A DNA stretch of 64,000 nucleotides from Candidatus Hydrogenedentota bacterium (GCA_016182605.1 JACPGE010000097.1:1-64000); one strand, 5' to 3'. Counted from the first letter of the stretch, positions 26,517-36,194 are shown. The notes: a model not told the origin generated them from the sequence alone. Program-made: numbers and translations.

Positions 26517-28106
26517 TCACTCTACCGGCAATGCCATCGCTTCCACTGATGCGTGAAACCGCACAATGCGGTGCGCCGTCCACACCTGCCCAAACATGTC
26601 CGTGGCGCGCACGGTGATGGTCTGGGTGCCCACGGGTGGATTGGCCGGCAACTGGCCCTTCCACAGGTGCATCGTCTTGCTGGGCGCGTCCATCTGCCAC
26701 CCGAATACCTCGTCCAAGGGACGGTCCAGCACGCGCTGCTCCAGGAAAGGATTCATTTGGTGCAGGACGGCATTTTGCGGATCTTCACCCCGGGTCTGGG
26801 CCAACGCCGTCCAGGCCCCCTCGTTCCCCAGGCGCATCTCCACGATGCTTTGCTCGTTGCCCATGAAGAAGTTTACCGTGATCCCGGTCTCCGCCGCGCT
26901 TGCCGCCACCAGGTCGTCCGGCAGGTAGATGTTCATCTGATAGTCCGCAGGGCGCCGTGCCGCCTGATAGCGCAGGGTATAGGTATTGCCCGAGAAACTC
27001 GCGAAGGCGTAGCCGTTCGGCGCACCGTCGTTCATCACCGCGTGGGGGATTCCCATCTCGTCTTGAATGCCGCACCACCACGAGCCGCAGACGGTGCCGT
27101 TCACGAAATGGTGGTGGGGCTTCTCTCCGCCCCAGCCTTGGCGCTCCGTGATGAAGGTGTTGATCAGGGTATGGGTGTGCGCGGCCGTTGAAAAAGTGTG
27201 GGGACGTTGCTCGATGAGGCGGTAGAGGTCCACGGCATTTTTCGTGGAGAAGAGGGGCGCATGCATGGCAAGCACCACCAGCTTCTCTTGCGGCACGTGC
27301 GCGAGATAATTCGCGACGAAGGCGATCTGACTCTCCGTGAAGCGGCTGTCGTAGCCCCCATCGTCCCTCACCAGAATGTTGTCGAGCACGATGAAGGCCA
27401 CGCTGCCGTACTCGAACGCGTAATAGGTGGGGCCATAGACCCGCTCAAAGGTCTCATCGGAGAGGGCGTCGCCCGGGCCGTCGCGGTTCGTGTCGTGGTT
27501 GCCAAAGACGTTGTACCAGGGAATGCCCAACTGGGCAATGCTGCCGTTGATCTCATCGAAGAGGCCCGCGTCGTCGGCAACGATATCCCCGAGCGACAAT
27601 CCAAAGGCCGCGTCCACACCCACCAGTTCCTCCACCACGTCGCGCGTGATGAAGTTCACCTCGCGCATGCCCCGCGCCTGGGTGTCGCCGAAGAGCAGCA
27701 CGGTAAACTGTTCCGGCTCTTCGCGGGCGTACAACGGAAAATCGATGGAGGCCGGTAACGGGCCGGTGGGGGAAACACCAGGCACCCGCAAGGCAGGTGA
27801 GCCAGCGGGCTTGTGGATATAAAAGGATTGGGGCACCTGTTCGGAGTTGACCGGGGTCATCCAATTGCGCGGCTTGATGACGAACAGGATGGTGTCCTCA
27901 CCCGCCTCCAAGGACCACCGTCCCTCCGCGTCCGTGGGCACCACCGCCTCCCCGTTGGACACCAGCACCCCCGCGAGCCCCTTTTCGCCACCATCGCGCT
28001 GGCCGTTCCGGTTCGCATCGTTAAAAACCACACCCCGCGCGGTCTCTCCCTGGGCAATTCCGGCAAAGCCCAGCAGCAGGCAGGCGATCAGGAATTTGTG
28101 CAACAT
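26517..28106 (-). CDS. Secreted calcineurin-like metallophosphoesterase with N- and C-terminal accessory domains
   Basis: A 529-residue exported phosphoesterase. Signal peptide 1-20. An SdrD/MetallophosN-like beta domain (GVVFNDANRNGQRDGGEKGL) precedes the calcineurin-type catalytic core with GDTQ, GDIV, GNHD and HAPLF metal-site motifs. A C-terminal MetallophosC-like domain includes WWCGIQDE and the conserved aromatic region. The start is placed at the signal peptide; in-frame sequence upstream to 28211 has no secretion signal. It is followed on the same strand by the PI-PLC-like gene, suggesting joint release of phosphate from extracellular phospho-compounds. Confidence 0.9.
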   Translation of the reverse strand: MLHKFLIACLLLGFAGIAQGETARGVVFNDANRNGQRDGGEKGLAGVLVSNGEAVVPTDAEGRWSLEAGEDTILFVIKPRNWMTPVNSEQVPQSFYIHKPAGSPALRVPGVSPTGPLPASIDFPLYAREEPEQFTVLLFGDTQARGMREVNFITRDVVEELVGVDAAFGLSLGDIVADDAGLFDEINGSIAQLGIPWYNVFGNHDTNRDGPGDALSDETFERVYGPTYYAFEYGSVAFIVLDNILVRDDGGYDSRFTESQIAFVANYLAHVPQEKLVVLAMHAPLFSTKNAVDLYRLIEQRPHTFSTAAHTHTLINTFITERQGWGGEKPHHHFVNGTVCGSWWCGIQDEMGIPHAVMNDGAPNGYAFASFSGNTYTLRYQAARRPADYQMNIYLPDDLVAASAAETGITVNFFMGNEQSIVEMRLGNEGAWTALAQTRGEDPQNAVLHQMNPFLEQRVLDRPLDEVFGWQMDAPSKTMHLWKGQLPANPPVGTQTITVRATDMFGQVWTAHRIVRFHASVEAMALPVE

Positions 28107-28237
28107 GGCCGCTCCATGGGTTGGTTTCCACAGGCTATAGACTGCCGCCGGCACGGCGAGGTTTAGGGCTCGCGAATCGCGCCGTTCATCCCGTACAATG
28201 AGCCCCTTCATTTCACCAAGAGGAGGTCCATTCCGCC

Positions 28238-28645
28238 ATGAACGACGCCGTACGGAAAATTTACCTCTGCGGGCCCATCATGGACTGTACAGGCGATGAA
28301 AGCAAGGACTGGCGCATCCGCGCCAAGGAGCGGCTTGCGGGCCGCTTTGTGCTGCTGGATCCCATGCGGCGCAATTTTCGCGATCGGGAGATCGACAGCG
28401 CGAACGAGATAGTGGAGTTTGACCTGCAGGATGTACGCGACGCCGGCATCCTCCTGGTTAACTACAGCAAGGCCTCGATCGGCACCTCCATGGAAGTCTT
28501 CTACGCCTCCCACGACCTGGGCAAGTTTGTTATCGCGTTCAGCCCGGAAACCTTCGAGAACATGTCGCCCTGGATGGTGAAATTCTGCACCAAGATACTG
28601 CCGAACCTCGACGACGCGCTCGCGTACATCGAGCGGCATTTTTAG
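28238..28645 (+). CDS. Nucleoside 2-deoxyribosyltransferase family protein
   Basis: A 135-residue protein of the nucleoside deoxyribosyltransferase fold. IYLCGPIMD is the N-terminal substrate-binding strand, and IGTSMEVFYA carries the probable catalytic Glu of the family. A strong AAGAGGAGG precedes the ATG. Such proteins transfer or hydrolyse deoxyribose from nucleosides, and related families act on nucleotides or damaged nucleosides. It is followed by uracil-DNA glycosylase on the same strand, so a nucleotide-sanitation role is plausible but unproven. Confidence 0.85.
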   Translation: MNDAVRKIYLCGPIMDCTGDESKDWRIRAKERLAGRFVLLDPMRRNFRDREIDSANEIVEFDLQDVRDAGILLVNYSKASIGTSMEVFYASHDLGKFVIAFSPETFENMSPWMVKFCTKILPNLDDALAYIERHF

Positions 28646-28746
28646 GGCGTATCAGGCCGCTCCCCTTGTCCACGTACTCCGATTTCTCCAGCTCCCGCGA
28701 CAATGGTATCATACGGATCATTCAGGGCCGGTAAACGTCCCTACCC

Positions 28747-29571
28747 ATGCAGCAAAGGCCTGGTGCGACCATGACATCCGACGCGTTGTTTCAATCCATC
28801 CTCGAGGATACCCGTGCGCTCTTGCAGCGGGATCGCAACCCGCGCAAGAACACCATCGCGCTGCTCCCAGAGACCGCTGCACTCCTTGAGGGACCGATCT
28901 TGGATCAGCCCGGGAAGGCGCCAACGGACACGCCTGCAACCTCTACTCCACCCAGGCCAGCGGATATGTCCGGGCCAGCCACGGTTGTGGAACCGGATTT
29001 GGGCGGGGCCATCGACGCATTGCGCCTGGAGGTGAGCGGCTGCACGAAATGCGGACTGTGCAAGACCCGCAAGCAGACCGTATTTGGCGTGGGCAATCTA
29101 AACGCGGACCTCGTGTTTGTGGGGGAAGCGCCGGGTGCGGATGAGGACCGTCTGGGAGAGCCTTTCGTGGGCAAGGCGGGCCAATTGCTCACGGACATCA
29201 TTGAAAAAGGCATGCTGCTCACCCGCAACGACGTCTATATCTGCAATGTGCTGAAATGCCGTCCCCCGGACAACCGGGATCCCCAGCCTGACGAAGTAGC
29301 GCAGTGCGAGCCCTACCTGATCCGGCAACTGGAACTCATACGGCCCCGAGTGATTTGCGCACTGGGCCGGCACGCCGCGCAAACGTTGCTCAAGACCACG
29401 GAAAGCACGGGAAAGCTTCGCGGCACGTGGCACAACTATCACAACATTCCGTTGCGCGTGACGTATCACCCCGCCTATCTGCTGCGCAAACCGGAAGACA
29501 AGCGGAAAACCTGGGACGACGTCAAGCAAATCATGAAAGTACTGCGTGGCGAGGAATCGCCCGCTATCTGA
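28747..29571 (+). CDS. Uracil-DNA glycosylase, type 4 (4Fe-4S)
   Basis: Removes uracil arising from cytosine deamination. After a poorly conserved N-terminal extension of about 90 residues, CTKCGLC starts the 4Fe-4S cluster site and GEAPGADED is the family 4 active-site motif. [12 protein letters not shown] and [10 protein letters not shown] supply further cluster and catalytic positions. Its 274 residues exceed the roughly 200 of archaeal family 4 enzymes because of the extension. An ATG at 28771 is an alternative start; neither has a convincing ribosome-binding site. A histidine kinase gene follows after 6 bp. Confidence 0.92.
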   Translation: MQQRPGATMTSDALFQSILEDTRALLQRDRNPRKNTIALLPETAALLEGPILDQPGKAPTDTPATSTPPRPADMSGPATVVEPDLGGAIDALRLEVSGCTKCGLCKTRKQTVFGVGNLNADLVFVGEAPGADEDRLGEPFVGKAGQLLTDIIEKGMLLTRNDVYICNVLKCRPPDNRDPQPDEVAQCEPYLIRQLELIRPRVICALGRHAAQTLLKTTESTGKLRGTWHNYHNIPLRVTYHPAYLLRKPEDKRKTWDDVKQIMKVLRGEESPAI

Positions 29572-29577
29572 AGCGAC

Positions 29578-31002
29578 ATGGCAGAACCGCTCAACAACGG
29601 ATCCAAAATTCCCCTGGTGCGCCCGTGGCGCAATTCCCTCTTGCTTCGCATGATGGTGCTTTGCGGCATCCTGCTGCTCTGTCTCTTCGGCTCCGTGTTG
29701 ATCATCACGCAGTTCTACTTCAACGAGGCCGCGGAGGTCTTGCGCGCCCAGGCCGAGGAAACGGCCGGAGAGCTGGCGGTAAAGTTCGAAGACAATCCCG
29801 AGCTGGATCTTTCGGATTACCAGCAGGAACTGACCGGGGCGCTTTCGGGCGCGAATCTGGAGCTGCGGCCCTTTGAGACGGCGGCCGTAAGCAGCGGCGA
29901 AACGGCCCCAGTGCATCCCATTCCCCAAGGCGCGGCCCATTCCATCCAATCTTCCCAGGTTTATTTCGAACGGCAGGAGAATGGCGCCATGGATCGCGTC
30001 GTATCCATGTGGCTCAACTTTGGCGGCAAAGATGTGCTGATGACGCTGCGCGCACCCGTGAGTCTGCCCGGAGAGCTGGTGCGCGCGTTCAGCAATCGAT
30101 ACATGATCGTGCTCACCCTTCTTTTCCTGATCACGCTGGGGCTGATGATCTATCTCATAGCGCGCACGCTGCGGCCCCTGCAGGAATTGTCCGAATCGTG
30201 CGCGGCCATCTCGGAAGGGGAGTTGCTGGAAGTGAGCACAGCGAACTCCACCAATGAGATCCGATCGCTGGAAGAGACTTTCAACCGCATGGTGCATTCT
30301 TTGCGCGAAAAAGAGATGATGGAGACGAAGCTGCGCCAGGCGCAACGGCTCTCCGCGCTGGGAAATCTGGCCGCGGGCGTGGCGCACGATATCCGCAACC
30401 CGCTGAATGCCATCAAACTGTTGAGCAGCCACGCGCTCGACAGCCAGCCGGTGGACGCGCCCGCGTCACGCGCCATGCGCACCATCCGCGATGAAGTTGC
30501 CCGGCTGGAAGATATCATCTCCAGCTTTCTCTCCCTGGCGCGCGAATCGGAGCTGACGCCGGAGCCCGTGAAGGCGGACGAACTGCTGGAGGATTGCGTG
30601 CATCTGCTGAGAAAAGACGCGGAAGAGCGGCAGGTGCAGTTGACGGCGGACTACCGGGCGGGCAACCCGGCACTGATGCTGGATCCGAAGCAGTGGAACC
30701 GGGCAATTCTGAATATCTTGCTCAATGCGTTGGAGGCCTGTGTGCCGGGCGGGCGCGTGCGCCTCTTTTCCCGGGTTACCGACAGCCACTACGAGGTGGA
30801 GATTCGGGATGACGGCCCCGGCATGCCGCAGGAGAAACTGGAGCTGGCCTTCGACCCGTATTACACCACGAAGCCGGGCGGCACCGGGCTGGGCCTGTCG
30901 ATCACCCGTGGGATAGTGGAGGAGCACGGCGGCACCATTCAGATCACCAGCTCTGAAGGACAGGGCTGTCAGGTACTGGTTTCGCTGCCGCTGCGGCGCT
31001 AA
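29578..31002 (+). CDS. Membrane sensor histidine kinase
   Basis: A 474-residue sensor kinase. Transmembrane helices near residues 24-45 and 178-198 flank a periplasmic sensor region. A HAMP linker (ISEGELLEVSTANSTNEIRSL is split around residue 222), a HisKA domain with the phospho-acceptor His in GVAHDIRNPLNAIKLL, and an HATPase domain with N-, G1- and G2-boxes (NILLNALEA, DDGPGMP, GTGLGLS) follow. It is encoded 6 bp after the glycosylase gene. No response regulator is adjacent; the NtrC-type regulator at 49.7 kb is a possible partner, but this is speculation. Confidence 0.93.
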   Translation: MAEPLNNGSKIPLVRPWRNSLLLRMMVLCGILLLCLFGSVLIITQFYFNEAAEVLRAQAEETAGELAVKFEDNPELDLSDYQQELTGALSGANLELRPFETAAVSSGETAPVHPIPQGAAHSIQSSQVYFERQENGAMDRVVSMWLNFGGKDVLMTLRAPVSLPGELVRAFSNRYMIVLTLLFLITLGLMIYLIARTLRPLQELSESCAAISEGELLEVSTANSTNEIRSLEETFNRMVHSLREKEMMETKLRQAQRLSALGNLAAGVAHDIRNPLNAIKLLSSHALDSQPVDAPASRAMRTIRDEVARLEDIISSFLSLARESELTPEPVKADELLEDCVHLLRKDAEERQVQLTADYRAGNPALMLDPKQWNRAILNILLNALEACVPGGRVRLFSRVTDSHYEVEIRDDGPGMPQEKLELAFDPYYTTKPGGTGLGLSITRGIVEEHGGTIQITSSEGQGCQVLVSLPLRR

Positions 31003-31027
31003 TTGCAGGGTGCGATTTTTATCCGGA

Positions 31028-31570
31028 CTAGACGGCGCCTTTTGCCAGACACGTAATCATCGCGCGGCAGAAATCAGGCAAATCGCCAGGCCGGCGGCTG
31101 CTGACGAAATTGCGATCCACCACGACGGGCGCGTCTTCCCACAAGGCACCGGCGTTCTTCAGATCGTCTTTGATGCCGGGCGACCCGGTCACGCGCACCC
31201 CTTTGTAGACCCCGGCGGAGATGGCAAGCCATCCGCCATGGCAGATAGCGGCCACGAGTTTTCCCGATTCCGCGAAGTCATTGATCAATTTCAGCACATG
31301 GGGATCGCGGCGCAGTTTGTCCGGCATGAAGCCGCCGGGAAGCACCACGCCATGAAAGTCGGCTTCGATCATGAGGTCGATGCGCGCATCGGAAACGCAG
31401 GGGTAACCGTGCTTGCCGGCATACTCCACGTCCGCTTCCTGGCCTGCCACCACCACCACGGCGCCCGCCTCTTCCAGGCGCAGCTTGGGATACCACAGTT
31501 CGAGGTCTTCGTAGATGTCGCCCACGAAAATCAGGATACGCTTGTCGTGTAAGGGCATGTTTTCCAGCAT
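31028..31570 (-). CDS. DJ-1/PfpI family protein
   Basis: A 180-residue protein of the DJ-1/PfpI superfamily (class I glutamine amidotransferase-like fold). The nucleophile Cys is in the elbow AAICHGGW, with the acid in the family position of GDIYEDLELWYP. Members act as glyoxalases or deglycases, chaperones or peptidases. AGGAGGAGG upstream of ATG 31570 is the best ribosome-binding site in this part of the window. It lies immediately downstream of the phage-type cassette on the same strand, but its family and separate leader suggest it is an ordinary host gene. Confidence 0.9.
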   Translation of the reverse strand: MLENMPLHDKRILIFVGDIYEDLELWYPKLRLEEAGAVVVVAGQEADVEYAGKHGYPCVSDARIDLMIEADFHGVVLPGGFMPDKLRRDPHVLKLINDFAESGKLVAAICHGGWLAISAGVYKGVRVTGSPGIKDDLKNAGALWEDAPVVVDRNFVSSRRPGDLPDFCRAMITCLAKGAV

Positions 31571-31649
31571 GGTCGCCTCCTCCTGGGCGCGTGGATGCGT
31601 CCCTAACTTTATTGTAACGCTTTTTCCCGCCGGATACGACCTCGATCTG

Positions 31650-32171
31650 TTACGCGAAGGGCCGCGTGTCGACGATATATCCGTTCACACTGTCGTCCAC
31701 GGTCTTGATGATGCTCATGCCCGGGCGGAGTAGTACCGTCGCCAGGGCAATGCACCCGCTGTCGGGCGCCGGCGCCGTAGGGCTTGCCGATTCCGTGCCG
31801 GGCTTGATGGCAATGTTCCAGTTGGGAAGACAGGCCTGCACCAAGTCGATGCGGTTGTGAAGGGAAGGCACGACAAACGTGCCCGTCTCTGTAATTGCGT
31901 TGAGGCGGTACGGCAGGTTGTTGATGAGGGCGTAGCCGGGTTGAACACGGACGGAGAGTCCGGGTGTTGGCGTGCTCTCCACCTTGAGGTCATGTTCCGC
32001 TGCGCCGCGCAGCACGCCACTGCGGCCGCCCCAGCTCTTGCCGAGCAAAAAGTAGACTATCTCCAGTGCCGTTTCGATGCGGTCGTCCCATTGGTTCAGT
32101 TTGGCCGAAGCGACCGGGCGCTCCTCGAAAGCCCAGGTCGTTTTGGTGTAGCCCAATCCTTGAATGGCCAT
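31650..32171 (-). CDS. Putative tail-tip or fibre protein (last gene of phage-type cassette)
   Basis: A 173-residue protein with alternating strands and the segment VRVQPGYALINNLPYRLN, which resembles repeat units of phage receptor-binding or tail-fibre proteins in which a GYALVNG-like turn recurs. The start at 32171 follows AAGGAAC; upstream in-frame codons lie in the 54-bp spacer after the baseplate gene. It is the last cassette gene before the DJ-1 gene. Assignment is by context and weak pattern only. Confidence 0.55.
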   Translation of the reverse strand: MAIQGLGYTKTTWAFEERPVASAKLNQWDDRIETALEIVYFLLGKSWGGRSGVLRGAAEHDLKVESTPTPGLSVRVQPGYALINNLPYRLNAITETGTFVVPSLHNRIDLVQACLPNWNIAIKPGTESASPTAPAPDSGCIALATVLLRPGMSIIKTVDDSVNGYIVDTRPFA

Positions 32172-32225
32172 AAGGTGTTCCTTGTTTTCGGTCTTCGGCC
32201 CGCGCACCATGCGCGGGCCTGGGGA

Positions 32226-33965
32226 TCAATCGAGGTGGAACCCGCTGTCCAGTCCCACCCCCGCATCGTCCAGCCGGAATTCGAAGAGACGCGACGCGTT
32301 CTCCTGGCTGCGAATGAGGTAACTGAGTGGATTGGCGACAGAACGCAGCAGACTTGTGAAACGGACTTCTGTTTCTACCTGTCTTCCGGTGAGCCTGTAA
32401 GTCACTTCGCATACGCGCGCGACCATGCGATCCGGGAAACGGCCGCCCCAGTGGGTCGCAAGACGGGGTGCGATCTCATGAAGGGGCGCACCGCGCAACT
32501 CGATCGCGTCGCCCACCCGCACGCCGGCGTGTCCGTGGAAAAAGCGAATGCCGCCCGTCATTTCGGGATAGGCCACATCCGCCAGCAATCCTGCTGCGAG
32601 CCGATCCGCATCGGCTTCTGTTGAGAGGGCGAAGTAGGGCAGGGAGCGCCCCCGGAACCCGTATGCCTCGATACTTCCGGACTGGACGTAGCTCTTCCGC
32701 ACGTTTCCCTGAAAGGGGTGGCCCTCAACCACGATATAGTTCGCCACGCCCTCCAGGCGCGGAGCAAGTTCCACAGCGTGTTCGCGCGGATCGTAAAAGA
32801 CCACGTGGTCAACGCGATCACTGGCACGAAACCGGACGCACGCACGGGTGTCCACATCAAACGTACACCCTTCTGCCAGATAGGCCAATCCTGCAAGCAT
32901 CTCGTAGATCCGGCCCTGGGCTTGAAAGGCATCCAAGGCCACAGCGGACGCATCCACGGAGTCCACCGCGGGCGCGGAGTAAGAGAAGAAATCTTTTAGC
33001 TCGAGTTCCGGCGCGAGATAGCGGCCATCATCATAGAGATACACGTCCGCGAGGCCTTGCTCGACCAGTGCGGCGTTGTAACACAGGCCGCCCCCGTATA
33101 CGAGCCCGAGGTAGCGCCCATAGGCATCCACGCGATCATCGAATATACCCGCAGCGTTTCGATGGGGATTCAGTTCGATGAAGTCAATGCCGTGATTGTC
33201 GATGAGGTCTTGGAGGTACGCTGTGGCCGCTTCCGCCTTCAGGCGGTATCCGCTTGCGCCGTACTCGGCGGCGTCCCATTCCGCCACATCAGGGTGCCGG
33301 GCTATGGCGTGGGAATTCAACGCACTTTCTTCCGCGTCAATGAGCATCATGCGCAAATCCGGCCAGTCCTCACCGTCCACCTTCAGACCGGCAATGGTGT
33401 CGCCATCCTTGGCGTAGGCATCGGTCAGATCGATGCGCGCGGCGCCCACCCACTGGCCTTCGTTTATGGCCGCCACCGCAAGTTCGTTCTCCGGATGTTG
33501 CCGCGCATCGAACTTGGCGTACTCCCTTGCGGCGCCCTCTGGAAAGGCCCCGTGGCTCACGGAATAATGCAGCGGGCCGGGCGTCCTCTGAATCAAATCT
33601 TTTGCCACGCCGATTGCGGGATGCTGCTTGTAGGCGTAGTTCACGGGGTGATTGTATCCGGTGGCGGGTCCTTCCGCCTCCACCTCAAGCACTTCCTGAA
33701 AACCAATATAGCGCTCCAGGATAAGCTTCTTGGTGTCTCCCCATTGGGATCGGACCGCAGTCACTGTTGCATGCACCACGAGCCGGCCATCGATCCACGC
33801 TTTCAGGGTGTATCCCGGTTCGATCCGGCGGAGGCTGGTGGGGAGGAGCCCGCGGATACGCTCGCCTGCATCGGGGGTGCCCTGGGTCACCTCCAGAAGG
33901 GGCGTATCTTCCACCTGCGCCACGCGCAATCCGTTGCGGTCCAGCAATTCGATATGGTAATTCAT
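32226..33965 (-). CDS. Phage baseplate hub/tail protein with embedded staphylococcal-nuclease (SNase) domain
   Basis: A 579-residue protein. Residues 1-170 and 330-579 look like a gp27/Tal-type baseplate hub (LLEVTQGTPDAGERI, beta-barrel-like segments). Residues about 178-325 match a thermonuclease: DGDT (187-190), R205, D210, E213 and R284 in AYGRYLGLVY correspond to the catalytic and Ca2+-binding residues D21, R35, D40, E43 and R87 of staphylococcal nuclease. The intact triad suggests an active nuclease displayed on a particle tip. It starts 3 bp after the Dit-like gene. Insertion of SNase in a hub protein is unusual. Confidence 0.75.
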   Translation of the reverse strand: MNYHIELLDRNGLRVAQVEDTPLLEVTQGTPDAGERIRGLLPTSLRRIEPGYTLKAWIDGRLVVHATVTAVRSQWGDTKKLILERYIGFQEVLEVEAEGPATGYNHPVNYAYKQHPAIGVAKDLIQRTPGPLHYSVSHGAFPEGAAREYAKFDARQHPENELAVAAINEGQWVGAARIDLTDAYAKDGDTIAGLKVDGEDWPDLRMMLIDAEESALNSHAIARHPDVAEWDAAEYGASGYRLKAEAATAYLQDLIDNHGIDFIELNPHRNAAGIFDDRVDAYGRYLGLVYGGGLCYNAALVEQGLADVYLYDDGRYLAPELELKDFFSYSAPAVDSVDASAVALDAFQAQGRIYEMLAGLAYLAEGCTFDVDTRACVRFRASDRVDHVVFYDPREHAVELAPRLEGVANYIVVEGHPFQGNVRKSYVQSGSIEAYGFRGRSLPYFALSTEADADRLAAGLLADVAYPEMTGGIRFFHGHAGVRVGDAIELRGAPLHEIAPRLATHWGGRFPDRMVARVCEVTYRLTGRQVETEVRFTSLLRSVANPLSYLIRSQENASRLFEFRLDDAGVGLDSGFHLD

Positions 33966-33968
33966 GGC

Positions 33969-34649
33969 TCACCACCATGTATCGCGCCAGTCAATGCTGG
34001 CCGTTGCAGTGTGGCTGCTCGTGGTGGCGTCCGAGTAATGCAGTGTACTCTCGCCGGGCGCCAGCACGGGAAACACGCCTCGTGTGTAAGGGAGCGCGTC
34101 TTCTCCATCAAGGGTTACCGATCCAGCGTGACCATCGAAGATCAACTCGCTTCCGGTTTCGACCACGCCGTCATATTGCAGGGTATTGGCGCCATCGCTG
34201 ACTGCGGGCTGCACCAGATCGCCCGTTGCCTGGATCGCGATTCGCACTGTGGCGGTGTGATTCCCGGCATTACTCAGCGCAACAGACTGTCCAGACGCGG
34301 TAATGGACCAGGATGTTTCGTGCAGTATGACGCCTTCTTCCAGCGGGGTCCTGGATTCCAGTTCAAGCGTGAACGCCCCCAAAGGTCCGTGCTCCTCCAG
34401 TTCCCGCTTGAAGGCCAAGCGCCGTACGTTCATCTGCCGGCCCGCGCGCACGCGGAGCAGTGTATATTGGGATTCCGAGGCCTCAGCCAGCATCGCGTCA
34501 AGTTCGGCCTGTACGGCCTCTGGCGTCGCGCCGCCCACGATTCCGCGTATCTGAATGTGGCGCGTTTCGCGGCCACCGGCCTCTTCCAGATGCTCCGAGA
34601 CGTGCACGGTCTCGTCTGGGAATGTGTATGCGCCCAGCGTAATGCTCAC
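33969..34649 (-). CDS. Distal tail protein (Dit)-like
   Basis: A 226-residue protein with two parts. An N-terminal beta-ring-like region contains GPLGAFTLELESRTPL. A C-terminal galectin-like region contains LSNAGNHTATVRIAIQAT, TGSELIFDGHAGSVTLDG and LAPGESTLHY. This arrangement matches siphophage distal tail proteins, which connect tail tube and baseplate hub. It is placed immediately before the hub gene, as Dit is before Tal in phages. What is odd is that it follows the head connector directly, with no tail-tube or tape-measure gene between. Confidence 0.65.
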   Translation of the reverse strand: MSITLGAYTFPDETVHVSEHLEEAGGRETRHIQIRGIVGGATPEAVQAELDAMLAEASESQYTLLRVRAGRQMNVRRLAFKRELEEHGPLGAFTLELESRTPLEEGVILHETSWSITASGQSVALSNAGNHTATVRIAIQATGDLVQPAVSDGANTLQYDGVVETGSELIFDGHAGSVTLDGEDALPYTRGVFPVLAPGESTLHYSDATTSSHTATASIDWRDTWW

Positions 34650-34661
34650 GATGACTCCTCC

Positions 34662-35078
34662 TCAGGTTGTGGACGCGCCAAGCACGGGCAGCGTATCCGT
34701 GACACCGCCTGTGCCGCGATCGCGCACCTCCGCCAGATAAGGGGCGAGACGTTCCCAGGCCTGAGATTCCAGCGCGCGCGACACGGACATCAACGCGTTC
34801 TCACCGCCAGACCGGTTTACCTCGTTACCTCCAATGCGAAGGGAGCGGAGTTGCAGAACCTGCGCGGCGCAAACGTGGGCCAGCAGCACAGAGCACGCGA
34901 GGTGGGTTTCTCCCGCGACAAGTGCCGCCGGTGGATTCCCGGTGTCGACGCTCGGCGCGAGCCGCGTCAGAAGTGTCTCGTGTGCGGCGTCCAGCGCCGC
35001 GCTCACCATGCTGTCTGCGGCGAATTGCACCGTAATGCCAAACGCGTCACGCAGGTTCTGTATCGTTGCGAATGCCAT
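34662..35078 (-). CDS. Putative head-tail connector/adaptor protein
   Basis: A 138-residue mostly helical protein (LRDAFGITVQFAAD, helical middle, LESQAWERLAPYLAEV). Its size, helix content and position just after the capsid gene match gp6/gp15-type connector proteins of HK97-like phages. The assignment relies mainly on gene order. It lies 57 bp after the capsid gene and 12 bp before the Dit-like gene, on the same strand. Confidence 0.5.
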   Translation of the reverse strand: MAFATIQNLRDAFGITVQFAADSMVSAALDAAHETLLTRLAPSVDTGNPPAALVAGETHLACSVLLAHVCAAQVLQLRSLRIGGNEVNRSGGENALMSVSRALESQAWERLAPYLAEVRDRGTGGVTDTLPVLGASTT

Positions 35079-35135
35079 GAAAGGATCCTCCAGGAGTCAG
35101 CCGGGGACGGCCCCCGCGTCCCCGGCTGGTGTGGG

Positions 35136-36179
35136 TTAGCTCCAGGTGCTGTTGATGACGATCCGGGCCTTGTCGTAAACCACGGCGAAGTCCGTCACGA
35201 CCGTGAGGTAGGTGCGGTCCCACTGCTGGTGGATGAGCTTGTCGCTTTCCACGAGCAGTTCTTGCTCCGTGAGTTTCTGCGCGGCGTAGCCCGCGTCGAG
35301 CAGGGTCACCTTGCCGGCCGGCTGCGAAGCCAGCGGCACGAGTTTTACGCCGAGCGGCGTGGGCAGGTTGCCCGTCTTGGCGAAGTCGAAGAGCGCGGCC
35401 TCTTTGAACTCGCCCAGCTCCAGGATATCCTGGGCCGTCGCCGCATTCGCCAGCAGGTGCGTGGGCGTGAAGTAGTGCTCGGTGGCCAGCTTCATGAAGC
35501 CGGCCACGAGATCGCCATACGTCCACGTGCCGCTGGTCGCGGTGTTCATCACGACCGGGGCCGTGTTGCCGCTGGAACTGTCGCCGTTGGCGAGCACGCT
35601 CACCAGGCGATCGTCCAGATTGCGGCCCAAGCGCTCGCCGATGCGCTGCAGGTGAAGCCGGAGCATGTCTACCGACATGCGCCGGATCACCTCATACGAC
35701 GCGAGGACCCCGCGGCCGAGTTTGTCGAGCCGCACCACGCGCGATCCGTAGGTGATTTGCGATTCGGGGATCGCGCCGCCTTCCGCAACCTTGCGCAGTT
35801 CTTCCTCGTCCGCGTCCTCGGTTACGAACGGCAGTTCGAAGGCCGTGCTGTTGATGTGCTCGTCGCGCATGATCAGCTCGGGATACTTCGGCTTGCGCTG
35901 GATGCCCGTGAGCACCGCCTCGCGCACCATGTCCGGGAAGAGCCACTTCGCGTTCGGATCGGACTGAAAGAAGCGCTCCACCGTGATACGGTTGAGGTCC
36001 ACGCCGAATTCCTGCGCACAGTACTCGTTCACGTTGGTGCCCAGCGCGCGGAAATAATGGCTGTGGTTCAGGCCAAAGCCGTTCAATGTGTCGTAGAGGC
36101 CCTGGCCGCGCAGCCCGCGCAGCCGGTCCGGCTCCTGGCTCAGAAAGGCGAGCCGTTCCTTGATCGCTCCGTGTTCCAT
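35136..36179 (-). CDS. Major capsid protein (HK97 fold)
   Basis: A 347-residue protein with features of HK97-fold coat proteins: a helical N-terminal region, the stretch RVVRLDKLGRGVLASYEVIRR, a long backbone helix region LRLHLQRIGERLGRNLDDRL, and a terminal strand segment. It follows a small decoration-type gene and precedes a connector-like gene, the conserved structural order. The visible N-terminal 100 residues could act as a scaffold (delta) domain removed by the prohead protease encoded upstream. Its codon use is like the host's, so the cassette may be old in this genome. Confidence 0.75.
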   Translation of the reverse strand: MEHGAIKERLAFLSQEPDRLRGLRGQGLYDTLNGFGLNHSHYFRALGTNVNEYCAQEFGVDLNRITVERFFQSDPNAKWLFPDMVREAVLTGIQRKPKYPELIMRDEHINSTAFELPFVTEDADEEELRKVAEGGAIPESQITYGSRVVRLDKLGRGVLASYEVIRRMSVDMLRLHLQRIGERLGRNLDDRLVSVLANGDSSSGNTAPVVMNTATSGTWTYGDLVAGFMKLATEHYFTPTHLLANAATAQDILELGEFKEAALFDFAKTGNLPTPLGVKLVPLASQPAGKVTLLDAGYAAQKLTEQELLVESDKLIHQQWDRTYLTVVTDFAVVYDKARIVINSTWS

Positions 36180-36194
36180 GGGTTTTTCCTTCCC

